Below are positions 45,705 to 57,723 of a stretch of 64,000 nt of DNA, in pieces; the first letter of the stretch is position 1; every line of letters begins with the position of its first letter. Below the pieces are notes generated by a model. It was given only the letters and a program-made list of their open reading frames with translations. It ran no database searches and had not been told where the DNA came from. A program made the position numbers and the translations under genes. The stretch spans positions 43,958,104 to 44,022,103 of the forward strand of contig CM070725.1 of NCBI GenBank assembly GCA_036346275.1. Reading direction: 5' to 3'. The stretch is from Otatea glauca. Lineage: Eukaryota; Streptophyta; Magnoliopsida; Poales; Poaceae.

Positions 45705-46022
45705 CAGGGTTCACAAAACCGGCGAAAACCGCTCGAGTACCGCTGCGGTTCGAAATCAAAAACCGCTCGGTAAACCGGTCTAATTAAAAAAAAAAAAATT
45801 GAAAAAAATTATGTGCTCGATTTTTCGTGAAAAACCGCTCACAAAACCGTTTTGCGACGAACATTCAATTGGCCAGCGGTTTTTCGCGAAAACCCGCGGT
45901 TTTTCGCGAAAACCCGCGGTTTTTCTATTTTTGAATTTTTTTCAATTTTTTTTTATTTCTTAACCTTTCGGGTTTTTACAGTTTTCATACCACGATTTTC
46001 GAAATTCGGTTTTGTGAACCTG
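45705..46022. mobile_element. hAT-type MITE
   Basis: Ends cagggttcacaaaaccg and cggttttgtgaacctg are inverted repeats. Flanking octamers atcctttc and atcctatc agree at 7 of 8. The interior holds three short repeats of gcggtttttcgcgaaaacc (from 45874). 318 bp. Confidence 0.8.
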
Positions 46023-46610
46023 ATCCTATCCCCTCCCTTCACCTGCATTTAATTGATGATTTCATAGTTGGTGTTCAAAAAAAACATGTGGCGTTATAAT
46101 CAACGTTTCTCGATTCGTTGGTCTTATGAAAGTGAAATATCCTTTGACAACATATAATACTCCATACTTGTGTACACACATGAGCATATTACCGCAATGA
46201 CAAGATAGCCAACATATTGGCAAAGAAGTGGCATGATGCGCTTTTTAGTAAAAAAATTAGTTAATTAATAAATCATCCATATATGAATTATACACCCACT
46301 ACTAAAAAACTCATTTCTTGTCGACCTATCACTGCCAGTTCGACTAGAACCGGCAATGATAATACTATCACTGCCGGTTCATAAGCTAGGCCGACATAAA
46401 TGCTCGACCGAAGAAGAACCAGCAGTGATACTATTACTACCAGTTCTTCTTAAGAATCGACAGTGATAATGGAGGAAGTATCACTGCCGGTTGAACTTAC
46501 GGATCGGCAGTGATAATATTTTTAAAAAATCATAACTTTTTCATACGGAGTCGGATGAAGACAAAATTTATATGAAAATTGTAGCTCTCGATGAGATCTA
46601 CAACTTTATA

Positions 46611-46880
46611 CTCCCTCCGTCCTGAAAAGTAAAGGACAGAAGAAATTTTAGGACAAATTATGGTTTCTGCCAAAAGACTCTAATGCCCCTATTTAATACT
46701 GTGTCTCTATTAATTGGCAACATGCATGCATTAATTAATCACGATTATAGAGAATGACCTGCCGTGTTTTTGTTTTGGAATATGTGTGGTCGCATGTATC
46801 TGCGTGCATCTGCATGTATAGGCACAATTTGAGGACACAATTTGAACGCTTTTCTCCCTTACTTTCAAGGACGGAGGGAG
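46611..46880. mobile_element. Stowaway MITE nested in the CACTA element
   Basis: Ends ctccctccgtcctgaaaagt and acggagggag with a TA duplication on each side (46609-46610 and 46881-46882). 270 bp. Classic Stowaway (Tc1/mariner) ends. Confidence 0.9.
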
Positions 46881-46994
46881 TAGTTGACAACTTTTTTATT
46901 TGAAGTTATTTAGATGTTCAAATAATTGTTGAAACTTTCGGATACGAAGGGATAAAAGAAAATTATATCTTATATTAGTTGAGAAGTGTATGTT

Positions 46995-47058
46995 AGGTGA
47001 GATGGTAAGGGGAGTTCACGCGGAGCAGCAAGTCACAGGTTCGACTCCTAGCAACCGC
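46995..47058 (+). other. tRNA-like promoter boxes inside the CACTA element
   Basis: taggtgagatggtaag resembles an A box and aggttcgactcct is a good B box about 35 bp on. No cloverleaf with matched acceptor arms is evident, so this is not called a tRNA gene. It may be a captured tRNA or SINE relic. Confidence 0.4.
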
Positions 47059-47278
47059 ACGCGCGCGTATTTCAAGTGAAAATCGCGTGACTTGTGAATA
47101 CAGGGTGGGTGGTCCAGGTGCAAATAATTTTTTTTTAGTTTAATATGAACCAGCAGTGATAGTCCGACTAAGCTTTAGTGGCTTAGTCCGACTATCACTG
47201 CCGACCAATCGTTGCCGGTTTCATATCTGACAGTAATAAGGATTTGGAACCGACGGTGATCACGTTTTTTTAGCAATG

Positions 47279-47854
47279 ACTAAAGCTTAGTGTGGTTACT
47301 TTGCGTTATGTACAGTTAATTTCTATCTTTCTGTGTACATATATAAAGGCTTCTCATAACTAGCATTCTCCCTTTGAAATTCTTATTCTGGTGGAAGGTA
47401 GGTGTCAAAAGTTTATAAGATGTGGTGAATATACTATTAAAATATTTAAATTGGGAGTATAAAAATGGAATAACTCGTGTACATGCATGAATTCATAAAA
47501 ATACGTGCCTTTCACGATGAAAATCGAGAATTTATGAATGGAGCTCTATTGGTCGACCTGAATCTTATCATTACGTGTACGTACCTTCATGATATCTCAG
47601 CTGGGTAAGCTTAGGATTCCCCCTAGCAGAATACAACCGTCAGAAGAACAATACATATAATTTATCCCCCTGTTCGGCTTCTCTCTCTCTCTCTTCCCTG
47701 CCTGCCGTGCCCCTACCCCTCTCAGGCTCTCACTATAACTACCGCTTGCCAACCACGGCACCCACACCCTCACCCCCAAGGCCCCAAGCCAGTAGCCAAC
47801 AACAGAAGCAAAGCAGGAAGAGAGTACCAGAGCAAGAAACCGAGCTATCTATCC
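47279..47854 (+). other. Upstream region of the WIP gene
   Basis: Contains a ctctctctctctc run at about 47679-47693 and a C-rich leader (47700-47850), the usual look of a grass 5' UTR. No clear TATA box was found. Confidence 0.45.
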
Positions 47855-50739
47855 ATGGATGACCCCTACACAAGCTTCTTCAAGAACCCCTACTATTACT
47901 ACTGCGCTCCTCCTTCTCCACCCCTGCTCCCACCCCTCAGCTTCCACCTTACACCACCCTCTACCCCGCCGCCGTCGCCGCTCCTCCTCAGTACCCCGCC
48001 AGCTTCTTCCAGCCGCCGCCGCCGCCGCCGCATCCTCGTCATCATGGCAGTGCACCTCCCTCCCCTCCGCTCCGGGAGGCGCTCCCCCTCCTCTCCCTCA
48101 CGCCCATCCCCACCTCTCGCTCCCACGTCGACGCCGCGGACTCCGAGTCCGACGACGACGACGACGACTGCTACCTGCAGGCGGCAGCGGGCTCCACGAT
48201 GCCCGCGCGCATGCCGCTCTTCGCCGACCTCAACTGCATGCCGTCATGCTGTGATGAGGGCGACCCAATGGACGTGGAGACCGGGACGTCGGCGACGGAC
48301 GACGCCGCGGTCGCTCTGCGCATCGGCCTGCCCGCCGGAAGCGGCTGCGGCCGCACGGAGGCCGATCTCCTGTCCGGGCTCTCCGGCAGGGGGGCGTGCG
48401 CCGGTATTGAGCCGGAAGAGGAGGAGGAGGAGTGCAAGGTGGACGGCAGCGACGAGGTGGTGCCGCTAGGGTTCCCGTCGACGCCGATCGGAAAGCTGAA
48501 CAAGGGGCAGTATTGGATCCCGACACCGTCGCAGATCCTCATCGGGCCCACCCAGTTCTCCTGCCCCGTCTGTTTCAAGACCTTCAATAGATACAACAAC
48601 ATGCAGGTCAGAATTTCTCTAGCTTGCTTCTCTTCTTGTAGTTTTTGGACATATGATTTGGTTCACTTGGATTGATTCTGAGCTAGCTTTGGAGATGCAT
48701 GTTTTATGACTCATGAAATAGACTTGGGCTGCTGAAAGGAAGCACGCACAGTGGCTGCCTTTTGTGTGATTGAACTAGACTGGCTGCCAGGAGCAGCTAG
48801 CCATGCATGCATACGTACACATGCATCTTTATGCTTTTTCTTGGGCGTTTGGCTTTTGGAGATGCGTATGCATGACTCATGAGTGGTGCGGGCGCAGTGG
48901 AGATCCCAGGGAAGATTTTATCATTGTTTCTCTCTCTATCTTAGAGATTATTTGTTTTTGATGTATATTCTTCAAAAACTGATTCTAGATTATAGTGGTA
49001 GAAAAGTTGATTCTGGATTCTAGTATGGTATTTAGTGGGTAATTATTTGAAATTTTCAGTGACATTATCAAATTTTTATTCCTCATAATCCACAGAAGCA
49101 CATATAAAGTGGATTCCTGTGCATATGGGTGAGCTAGATTACGAGAATCGATTCCTAAATCGAGCTATTTTCTTTTAATTCGGCTTCTGAAGCTAGAATT
49201 TAGAACCTACAGTAAAAACAAACATAACTTTAGTACTGATCAATCAGGTTACTTTCTTTTCTATTAGGAATACCCCAGACCCCATTACACTGGCTACCAC
49301 CCAGTTCTGATCACTCATGAGTCGTGGGCTCATGGCTCATGAGATTTGGCTAGATGCATAGGTTGTTCCAGGACAGGCTTTCATGTTTTGGAAATCACAA
49401 GATTGTGGTATTACGGGGCTGGTGCTGCAATGACAGTCCTGCTGCACGCCTCCCAAGAACAGCAAGAGATCTGCAGTGTTCTTCCTGTAGCCAGCCACTC
49501 TGGCTCTGCTCTCTTTAAAAAAACAACGCCAACACACACAAACACACAGGCAAAGGGCTAGCTAGCTGCTCTGATAGCTAGAGTAGAGCCCGCAGTTTCA
49601 AAAGATCACTGCATGCACTTCATGTATGCATGCAGCTTCTCTCGTTGCAACTGATTATTACTTTTTCCGTTTAAATATACGTGACATATTTTCTTTTGAT
49701 TTATAGATTAATGATATATTAAAAATAACTTAACTATCTCTAATTATTTCTAAACATTATATTTAATATATGAATATAAAGAATAGCAATTAAATCTATA
49801 TATTTATTAGAGTTATAAAAGGAATGTCGCGATAATTTTTATTAGAATATGAAATACGTATAATATCTATAGACAAAACTATTAAAAAATACACCCTTCA
49901 AACTTGTTGGGAGCTTGGAGTCAGGCCAGCCTCTGGTCACTACTCACAAGCCAAGCAGCTAGCTAGCTACAATTCCAATTTCCAAACATCCTTACACACT
50001 CTTTGATGTCATCAGTGAATTGACAGATGACTAGGGTTTTGCATGGTTATGCCACCAAACACTGCATAAATAATGTGACGTATGTTCAGCGTATGATATG
50101 ATCTAGTATTCTAGTGGTACCAATTCAATCTGACCTCATGAATTAATGTCCACTTTCACATCAATCTCCTTTAATTCTTAATTGTGTTCTATACTAAGTA
50201 CTAATTCTTGTACATCTTGCATACCCAAAATCAAACTGATGCAATTAGTTAAGTGAGAATTAATGTAATGCGTGCAGATGCACATGTGGGGGCACGGGTC
50301 GCAGTACCGGAAGGGGCCGGAGTCGCTGCGCGGCGTGCAGCCGACGGCGATGCTGCGGCTGCCGTGCTACTGCTGCGCGCCGGGGTGCCGCAACAACATC
50401 GACCACCCACGCGCGAAGCCGCTCAAGGACTTCCGGACGCTGCAGACGCACTACAAGCGCAAGCATGGGCTGAAGCCCTTCCTGTGCCGCAAGTGCGGCA
50501 AGGCCTTCGCCGTCAAGGGCGACTGGCGCACGCACGAGAAGAACTGCGGCAAGCTCTGGTACTGCCTCTGCGGCTCCGAGTTCAAGCACAAGCGCTCGCT
50601 CAAAGACCATGCCCGCGCCTTCGGCCACGGCCACGGCGCCTTCGGATGCAACGGCGCCGATGGCTTCGACGACGACGACGAGGGCACTATCTCCGAGATC
50701 GAGCAGGACTGCGCCGGCGCCAGGTCGTCGTTGCGGTGA
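47855..50739 (+). CDS. WIP-family C2H2 zinc-finger protein, two exons, apparent frameshift in exon 1
   Basis: Exon 1 (47855-48606) and exon 2 (50278-50739) meet at a GT-AG intron inside the first finger. The start MDDPYTSFFKNPYYYY is typical of WIP proteins (TT1/NTT group). The body has PYTTLYPAAVAAP, LREALPLLSLTPIP, an Asp run, MPLFADLN, then QYWIPTPSQILIGPTQFSCP. Exon 2 carries MHMWGHGSQYRKGPESLRG, CYCCAPGCRNNIDHP, FLCRKCGKAFAVKGDWRTHE and CLCGSEFKHKRSLKDH, the four-finger WIP domain with its Cys and His residues present. The family are nuclear transcription regulators of plant development. The ATG frame and the body frame differ by one base; the switch falls in the C run at 47920-47924. 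About 404 residues if one base is missing. This may be a true mutation or an assembly error. Confidence 0.85.
48607..50277 (+). other. WIP intron
   Basis: Starts gtcagaatt and ends gcgtgcag. It contains a probable Tourist-like MITE at 48943-49229, an AT-rich MITE-like stretch at 49660-49890, and tagctagc-type runs. No exon was recognised inside. Confidence 0.7.
48943..49229. mobile_element. Probable Tourist-like MITE in the WIP intron
   Basis: Left gattatttgtttttgatg and right ctacagtaaaaacaaacat are loose inverted repeats, and the interior is rich in gattctag words, as in the MITE at 33646. The target duplication is unclear. Confidence 0.45.
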
Positions 50740-51215
50740 TCATCGATCAATCAATCGCGACCGGCCGGCCGGCCGGCCTGCTCGACGCCGACGTACGGAC
50801 ATGCATGCCGGTGATCGATCGCAGTGTCACGCTCGTGCAAACACTATGTACTAGTAGTAGTATAGCTAGCTAGCTGCTACCTGTGTGGTTGTTGTTGTCG
50901 GCGTCGTCGTCGTCGTTGTTTTTGCTTTAGTGTTAGGGTTGTGGAAGCTGTTCGTGCTCTTTTCTCTAGCTGGTTGGTTAGTATCGATCGAGTAGTTCTG
51001 TATTCTGTTCTTGACTGCTCGATCGCTTGTACGTGTTGGGTGATCTCAATCGGTCACATGCACCATTAACTGATGGAACAAGTGTCCGTGCATGAGTTTT
51101 GCTTTCTTAAGTTTCAGTTAGTTAAGCACATCCATTTCTTAAATTACTTCTGAGTAATTTTTTCTGTTATAGATCTTAGTTCATCAGTTAATTTCTCACA
51201 GCGATATTAATTAAC
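50740..51215 (+). other. Downstream of the WIP gene, nothing recognised
   Basis: Probable 3' UTR and flank, with ccggccggccgg and gatcgatc runs but no gene. Confidence 0.4.
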
Positions 51216-51281
51216 TTATATTCTCCCTCCGGTCACAAAAGCATGCTATTTTGGGAAATATGTAGTCAAATTTTATAAACT

Positions 51282-52284
51282 CACTACTACAGAAAACATC
51301 ATCTCAGACGGTTCAAAATCGTCATCTCAGACGGTTTTGTGAACCGTCACTAACAATATGTCAGTGATGTAAGTGCACATCACAGACAGTTTTCGAACCG
51401 TCTGTGAAAATTCTCATCACAGACACTTTAGAACCGTCTGTGATGAGTACTCATCAAGGCGGTTTTTAACTAGAACCGTATGTGATACATAAACATCACA
51501 GACGGTTTCTGAATAGAACCGCCTGGATACAATATCACAGATGGTTTTTAAATAGAACCGTTTGTGATCCTCTTTTTTCCCCTAAACCGCTAGCAGAACT
51601 TCCATCATTAGTACCTGTTATTCGAAATTTTCTTCTGCTTAGGTATTTCTACAACGAATTTTATAAGACACAACCAAGTTATAGATTTAGTAATTAAATA
51701 TCTAAACTTCCTAGATGCATCGAGGCAACAGCTTGTCTGATAAGGATATCTTAAAATATGAAGTTTTGTAGCACTTTCATCTTTTTCTTATTATATTATT
51801 GATGGATTCTAAGGTAAAATCCATTTCATTCCACAGTTCATCATGAACACTGTCATGTTCTGATTTATCACTTCCACTTTGTCCTCATCCCCGAACGAGA
51901 ATACCATAGGCAACCATTCTTCTTGAACTATAGAGTTGATTAAGTCATCGTATGGAGTTGATTAAATTATCATATAGAGCTATAGGTATGTTTATATAGT
52001 GGTCTAAGATCATATCACAGACGGTTCTTAGTTAGAAACGTCTGTGATGTCAACTTATCATAGACGATTCGTATTTAAAACCGTCTGTGATATTATCACA
52101 GACGGTTTGAGTTAAAAACCGTCTGTGATATTGATGTATATCGCTGACGGTTCATGAAGAGCACCGTCTGCGATTATCTCACTGACGGTTTCAGTATAGA
52201 ACAGTCAGTGATGTTCTTTATCACAGACGATTTTTTCTAACCGTCTATGTTGAGACGTCTAATATATACATTTCTGTAGTAGTA
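51282..52284. mobile_element. Non-autonomous CACTA element, 1.0 kb
   Basis: Left end cactactacagaaaac and right end tttctgtagtagta, flanked by a 3-bp ACT duplication (51279-51281 and 52285-52287). Both sides carry many copies of acagacggttt / aaaaccgtctgtgat in alternating direction, the subterminal sites of CACTA transposons. No transposase remains. Its right terminus closely matches, inverted, the terminus at 62175, so the two belong to one family. It sits just inside a ctccctccggtcac Stowaway-like start at 51222. Confidence 0.85.
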
Positions 52285-52287
52285 ACT

Positions 52288-52970
52288 TTAGCTGTCGTTA
52301 TATTTTTGAATATTTAGATTGGATACATATATACGAAAATCGTATATATAGATTTTTTCCAAAAAGTACTTTCATAATACTGTGATTTTATTGGTTATAT
52401 AATTATATTACAATATAAAATAATTATTAAATTGTGTTTTGAGGACCGTCTTATGACTAAAGAAGTTATAAAACTGTATAATGACCGGGTAAATTGGAGG
52501 GCGACGACTGCATCTGCTTGCCATTGGCATGGAGCCATGGATGCAGTTCATCATTAATGTCATCTCTGCACGTGGAAAACTTTAACCTATCTTTCCTGCT
52601 CCAGTCAAGTTTCTCCTATAATAATATGTCAACTAATCCTATCTCGAATTCATCACTTTTCTAGCCTTATATATATTATTTTTTGCAAATCTAGCCTCCC
52701 TCTCCTCTCATGCATGTAGGGTTGACTATCGAGCTTAACGAGCTATTAGCGAGCTTTTTTTGAAATTGATATAGTTCGATGTAAAATTATTTTATTTACA
52801 ATTTAAGCGGTTATTTCAAATTCGAACTAATGAGCCACTATCAAGCCGGGCCTCATTAACTTTTTTCGTTCGAAATGGACTAATTTCTATTTTGAACCTA
52901 TTAACTACTGTAATCAAAGAAATTTTGATTCAAGCCCAAACGAGCTTTTTTGCCAGCTCTGTACACATGT
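52288..52970. other. Intergenic, nothing firmly recognised
   Basis: 52288-52450 may be the rest of a Stowaway-like MITE split by the CACTA element. From 52720 gagctt/cgagct words resemble a truncated hAT-like family (compare 9553-9835). Confidence 0.35.
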
Positions 52971-52972
52971 AT

Positions 52973-53259
52973 TTGCAAAAATAGCCCCCTCCCCCACTGT
53001 GGAAGGCGCTGCAAGCGACATGTGTCCTCTGCCACGCCCAGAGAGCGCGAAAACTGCCCAGCTCTGTGGGGGCATGGGCGAGCACGAGGACACGATTCCG
53101 CGCCCAAGGAGCATGGGAGGATGCCTTCTGCGCTATCCGAGCGCAGCAGTGAGGCCTAACGCTGCGTCCTGCCCACGTGCTCTGGCACTCGCCCACGCTG
53201 CCACAGAGCCAGGCAGTTTCAATGCCCTTTCACGGTGGGGGAGGGGATTATTTTTACAA
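52973..53259. repeat. Inverted repeat of about 33 bp around a GC-rich core
   Basis: Arms ttgcaaaaatagccccctcc... (52973-53006) and ...ggaggggattatttttacaa (53226-53259) are inverted copies. The core has open frames on both strands without a domain. It may be a Mutator-like non-autonomous element; no target duplication was found. Confidence 0.55.
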
Positions 53260-54309
53260 AAATAATAATAAAAGGGTTAGATTTGAAAAAAAAACGATGA
53301 ACATAGAACTATATAAGCGATGAACCCCCTTTTCTGTGCAAGCAAACTGGCCAACCAAGCATTTCCTAAAGCTTCTAGCCTCCCTGCAGTAAGACATAGT
53401 TTGTGTGCCCTACAAAGAGGAAATAGAAAAGACACTTATATTAATGGATAGAGTTGGATACATGAGAATACGATCCTTCCAAAATTAAAGTCATTTCCAA
53501 CCCAACCCAAACTACTACTTCTGTTGAGACAAAGTTCCAACGACACAAGCTTAACCTAGTTGCACATGAAGTTTTTTTTAACAAGGTTGCATTGACCTAC
53601 ATGCAAAAACAAAGAAAACACAATAAAAATGCTTCCCGGCCCCCTTCTTTTTACGACATCGACTTTTTGGGCGCACTCGAGAGTTGGGGAATGGCCTACC
53701 AAAGTATGTACAGGCAAAGTTTGATCGATGGAATACCATAAATACCATGAGATGTTCGTGTCAAATGATGTGCTTTTTCTCACATCTGGATAGAAAGAAG
53801 GATAGGGATGGACATCGAGCTGATGAGAGCTTTTTCTTCTTAAAAAACATCAGAATTTTGGGGGTGAGGAGAAAAAAAAGGAGGATACATAACCTTACAG
53901 CTGCAAGTATGGAAGGAATAGTTTTTCTCTGTCAGGCGACGGGCGAGACACGAAGAGTTGTTGTTACAGGAACATCAGGGACAATGTGGACTTACCCACC
54001 CCACCAGTGGCTACAGAAGTTATATTCACTCTACACATGAAGTATGAAATCAAATTTGTTCAGTGTATCACGATTCGCGACGCTGCGGCGCCGCGAACCA
54101 ACGATTTCAGTACTGGTCCCCAACCTTAGATCACAGTGTGAGTCGCAAACAAAAGATGGTTAGCACAGCAGGAAAGAGATCTAATATAGTCGGACTAGAA
54201 CTTAAGTGGCTATACACAGGCCGTTAGATAAAAAATGATCATACTTATTTTTGGTATGGTAGCAACGCTGTTGCAATACTGTTCCAAAGTCTATAAGAAC
54301 AGCTTAATT
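53260..54309. other. Intergenic, nothing recognised
   Basis: A 118-aa frame at 53684-54040 (+) has no domain and is treated as chance. Confidence 0.35.
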
Positions 54310-54899
54310 TAGGTGGCGTTTAGTTGAGTGAATGAGGGTGGATGGGATATGGCCATCCATGGATTTAGAGCCATCTATTTGTTTGGATGAGTGGATAAAT
54401 AGGATATGATAATCCAGTTTTTTAGAATATTCTCTCAAGATGCTGGATAGAGCTATAAAAAAAAGATCGAACGGACTCATCCAGTTTGTTGCATGAAGAG
54501 GTATACTCGGTCAAATTCTCATTTCGCAGAAGTGTACTCAATCAAATTCAAATTTCGGTCAATTTTGTCCGAAAGTCAAATTCTGTCCGAAAATTAAAAT
54601 TTCAATCAAATTTTGTCCTAAAATTCAAATTTTGGTCAAATTTTGTCCGAAAATTCAAATTTTGGTCAAATTTTATCCAAAAAATTCAAACCGAAATTCA
54701 AAATCTTGACTACAACTAGCCCATCCATCCAACCAAATAAAAAATTTACTCATCCTATCTATTCTCATCCATCCAACCAAACAAAAAATTGAATCATCCC
54801 TATCCACCCAATCAAACAGGCTCCTAGATGGCTCCATCTCATCCAACCTTGATAGACATATCTCATCCAACCTCATCCAAACAACCAAACTCACCCTTA
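54310..54899. mobile_element. MITE-like element with an internal 30-bp minisatellite
   Basis: Left aggtggcgtttagttgag and right ccaaacaaccaaactcaccctta are imperfect inverted repeats of about 33 bp. At 54535-54700 the phrase aaattcaaattttggtcaaa with ttttgtccg repeats about four to five times at roughly 30-bp spacing. The target duplication is unclear. Confidence 0.5.
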
Positions 54900-54995
54900 C
54901 AGTCCCGTAGGAATGCACGGGAACCGTATCCAGCGCAAGGTGGTGGTGCAGAGCAGTGGTCTGGTCAGTACGTAGATGGCGGTCAGAGAGCTGAG

Positions 54996-55219
54996 TGAAA
55001 GCGGAAACAAAATCACGCAATGAAAAATAGTATTGGCCATGCAGGCGTATAAGAAGAAGTACAACCGAAAGGAATAACAAGATCTGAAGATTACACGTGA
55101 TTGAGCTAATCCTGGTCATACCAAAAATAACCTAACCGGCCAAATATAATCCCATGCAGTGCGGACGGCTATTGCCAGTCCGGCACGCGCAATGGGCGCG
55201 GGTCCATGCATGTCTAACA
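54996..55219 (-). repeat. 3' LTR of the copia element
   Basis: 224 bp, TGTTAGACATG...CGCTTTCA on the minus strand. The next minus-strand-upstream bases (ctgcgggggag, 55220-55230) are the polypurine tract. Confidence 0.93.
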
Positions 55220-55700
55220 CTCCCCCGCAGTCGAAACGGTAGGCGGACGGACGTTGAGACTGGACCGAAATTCAGTGAAGACGCTTGTCGGGAGACCCTT
55301 GGTAAAAATGTCCGCAAACTGTGTCGATGTGGGCACATGAAGGACGCGAACCTGGCCAAGAGCAACACGCTCGCGAACAAAGTGTAGGTCGATCTCCACA
55401 TGCTTGGTCCGCTGATGTTGGACCGGATTGGTGGAGAGATACACGGCGCTGATGTTGTCACAGTAAACCAGAGTAGCGCTCTCGAGGGGAGAGTGGAGCT
55501 CCATCAGAAGTTGCCGGAGCCAGGTGGCCTCAGCAACACCGTTGGCCACGGCGCGATACTCTGCCTCAGCACTGGAGCGTGACACAGTATGCTGGCGCTT
55601 GGACGACCAAGAGATGAGGTTATCACCGAGGAAAACACCGTAGCCTGAAGTGGATTTCCGAGTCTCGGGGCAACCAGCCCAGTTAGCGTCAGTGTAGACA
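55214..55700 (-). pseudogene. Copia RNase H, out of frame with reverse transcriptase
   Basis: The minus frame from 55585 carries the RNase H part (SSAEAEYRAVANG, then VYCDNISAVYL and the KHVEIDLHFVRE segment) and ends within a few bases of the 3' LTR. The long upstream frame reads the start of this domain one base out of register, so a frameshift lies near 55700 and another separates the two frames. Confidence 0.8.
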
Positions 55701-57723
55701 ACCAGAGTGGCCGGGACGTCCTGTGCAGGAGAAGACCAAGGTCGAGCGTGCCCTGAAGGTAGCGAAGAATGCGTTTGACCAGGGCGAGGTGAGGGGCCCG
55801 CGGGTCATGCATGAACAAACAGACCTGCTGGACAGCATACGTGATGTCGGGGCGAGTGAAGGTCAGATACTGCAATGCACCAACAAGGCTCCGATAGTCG
55901 GTGGCATCATCAACGGGATCGCCGGCGGCAGAGAGTTTTGAGTGCGTATCAACTGGAGTGCAGCACGGTTTGCACTTAGTCATGCCGGCGCGCTCGAGAA
56001 TCTCCAGAATGTAATGCCGCTGGGAAAGGTGCATGGTGCCGTTCCGTCGAGTCACTGATAAGCCCAGGAAGTGATGCAGGGGGCCGAGATCCTTCATGGA
56101 GAATTCCTGCTGAAGGGCTATGATGGTGCGCCGAAGAAGAACATCCGAGGAGGCGGTCAAGACGATGTCATCAACATAGAGCAGTAAGTAGACGGTCTCA
56201 GTGCCACGACGAAAAATGAATAGAGAGGGGTCTGACTTGGCTGCAACAAAACCCAAGGAGAGTAGATGTGTAGCAAACCGACTGAACCAGGCACGTGGTG
56301 CTTGCTTGAGGCCATATAGGGATTTGTTGAGGCGGCAGACATAGTCAGGGTGAGCCGGATCAACAAAGCCAGAAGGTTGCATGCAGTAGACCGTTTCGGA
56401 GAGTGTACCATGGAGGAAGGCATTTTTGACGTCAAGCTGGTGAACCGGCCAGTCACGAGAGAGGGCCAAGGTCAGAACTGTCCGAATGGTCGCCGGCTTT
56501 ACAACCGGGCTGAAAGTCTCATCAAAATCAATGCCGGGGCGCTGAGTGAAGCCTCGAAGTACCCACCGAGCTTTGTAACGATCAAGAGACCCATCTGGAT
56601 GAAATTTGTGGCGATAAATCCATTTACCAGTCACGAGATTGACGCCGGGTGGCCGAGGAACGAGATCCCAAGTTGCGTTCGCTTGAAGAGCAGCGAACTC
56701 CTCGGTCATGGCGGCTCGCCAGTTGGGATCAGTCATAGCCCCACGATATGTCTTGGGAATCGGCGACAAGGTGTCGGCATGAAGGTTCATGCGGTCGACC
56801 GGAAGATGGAACCCGGCCTTGCCTCTGGTGGTCATATGATGCGCATTGGAGACTGGCGGGATGGGAACAACGATCGGAGGTCCCCTGGTGCGGCTACTCG
56901 CATGCGGAGCCAAGCCATGGGGAACATGCACGGTACTGGTCGCAGGCGGTGCGTCGGACAGTGAAGGTCCCGATTCGGCACCGCTGGCAGCAGCCCGCGG
57001 CCAAGGGCCAGCGGGGGCAGCAGGACCGTCTCGGACGGGTGATGAAGTAGCGGGGTCGGCAGGACTAGCCCATGACGCGGAGTCATCTGAAGCCGTAGAG
57101 CTGGGCGCGTCGAGAGGCTGCTGGACCGCATCCGTGGGAGGGACGAGACTGCTGTCACCAGCGGCGGGCAAGGAGCCGGCCGGAGCAGTTGCCTCGCGAC
57201 GGACATTTCCTGCAGGAAAGAGCGGCCCAATGGGCAGCGGAGAAGACTCCATATCGAGCAAGAAATCATGGTTAGTAGTACCAGGTGACATGGGCTCCAG
57301 ATTGGCGAAAGGAAAGGAATTCTCATCAAATGTAACATGACGAGAAATAATGATCCGATTGGAGCTCATGTCAAGACAGCGATAGCCCTTGTGTTCAAGA
57401 GTAGCTAAGAAAGGTGCACAGCGTGGATCGCGGTGAAAGTTTGTTGGCAACGGTGGCGAGAGATTTGGATAGCAACGACAACCAAAACCCAAGATGGTCG
57501 TAAGACGGTGGCGAGCCGCACAAGGCATAGTAAGGGTGGAAAATTGTAGGGTTTTGGTAGGGTGTCGATTAATGAGGTAAGTGGCGGTATGGAGAGCTTC
57601 ACCCAAAATTGCGTGGCATCTTGGCCTCAATGAGAAGGGCGCGCGCGACATTATTGATGGTCCGAATAGAACGCCACTTTGCCGCTCGTTGGGAAGTATA
57701 AGGGCACGACATGCGAAGAGCAA
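55504..57723 (-). pseudogene. Copia integrase C-terminus and reverse transcriptase frame
   Basis: A 739-aa frame. It begins in the late integrase (ALHTATYLINRHPTKT, then a garbled segment and HKGYRCLDMSSNRIIISRHV), then a proline/serine-rich linker, then reverse transcriptase with NWRAAMTEEFAALQ, TGKWIYRHKF, LDVKNAFLHG, SLYGLKQAPRAW and LLYVDDIVL. The catalytic aspartates are present. The tail drops out of register in RNase H. The initiating Met is not biological; this is a pol segment between frameshifts. Confidence 0.88.

Larger units (their letters stand above)
46307..47278. mobile_element. Small CACTA element
   Basis: Left end cactactaaaaaactc and right end gtttttttagcaatg are diverged CACTA termini, flanked by acc and act. 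Subterminal words tcactgccggttc and aaccggcagtgat recur in both directions near the ends, as expected for transposase-binding sites. It contains a Stowaway MITE and a tRNA-like stretch. No transposase. Confidence 0.65.

Noticed and set aside
46995..47058. tRNA gene inside the CACTA element
   Set aside because: A and B boxes are present but no matched acceptor stem is visible.
51282..52284. CRISPR-like array of repeated cagacggtt words
   Set aside because: Repeats alternate in direction with irregular spacing and sit inside CACTA termini; they are subterminal transposase sites.
56350..57340. Plus-strand frames of up to 204 aa
   Set aside because: Shadows of the minus-strand copia pol gene.
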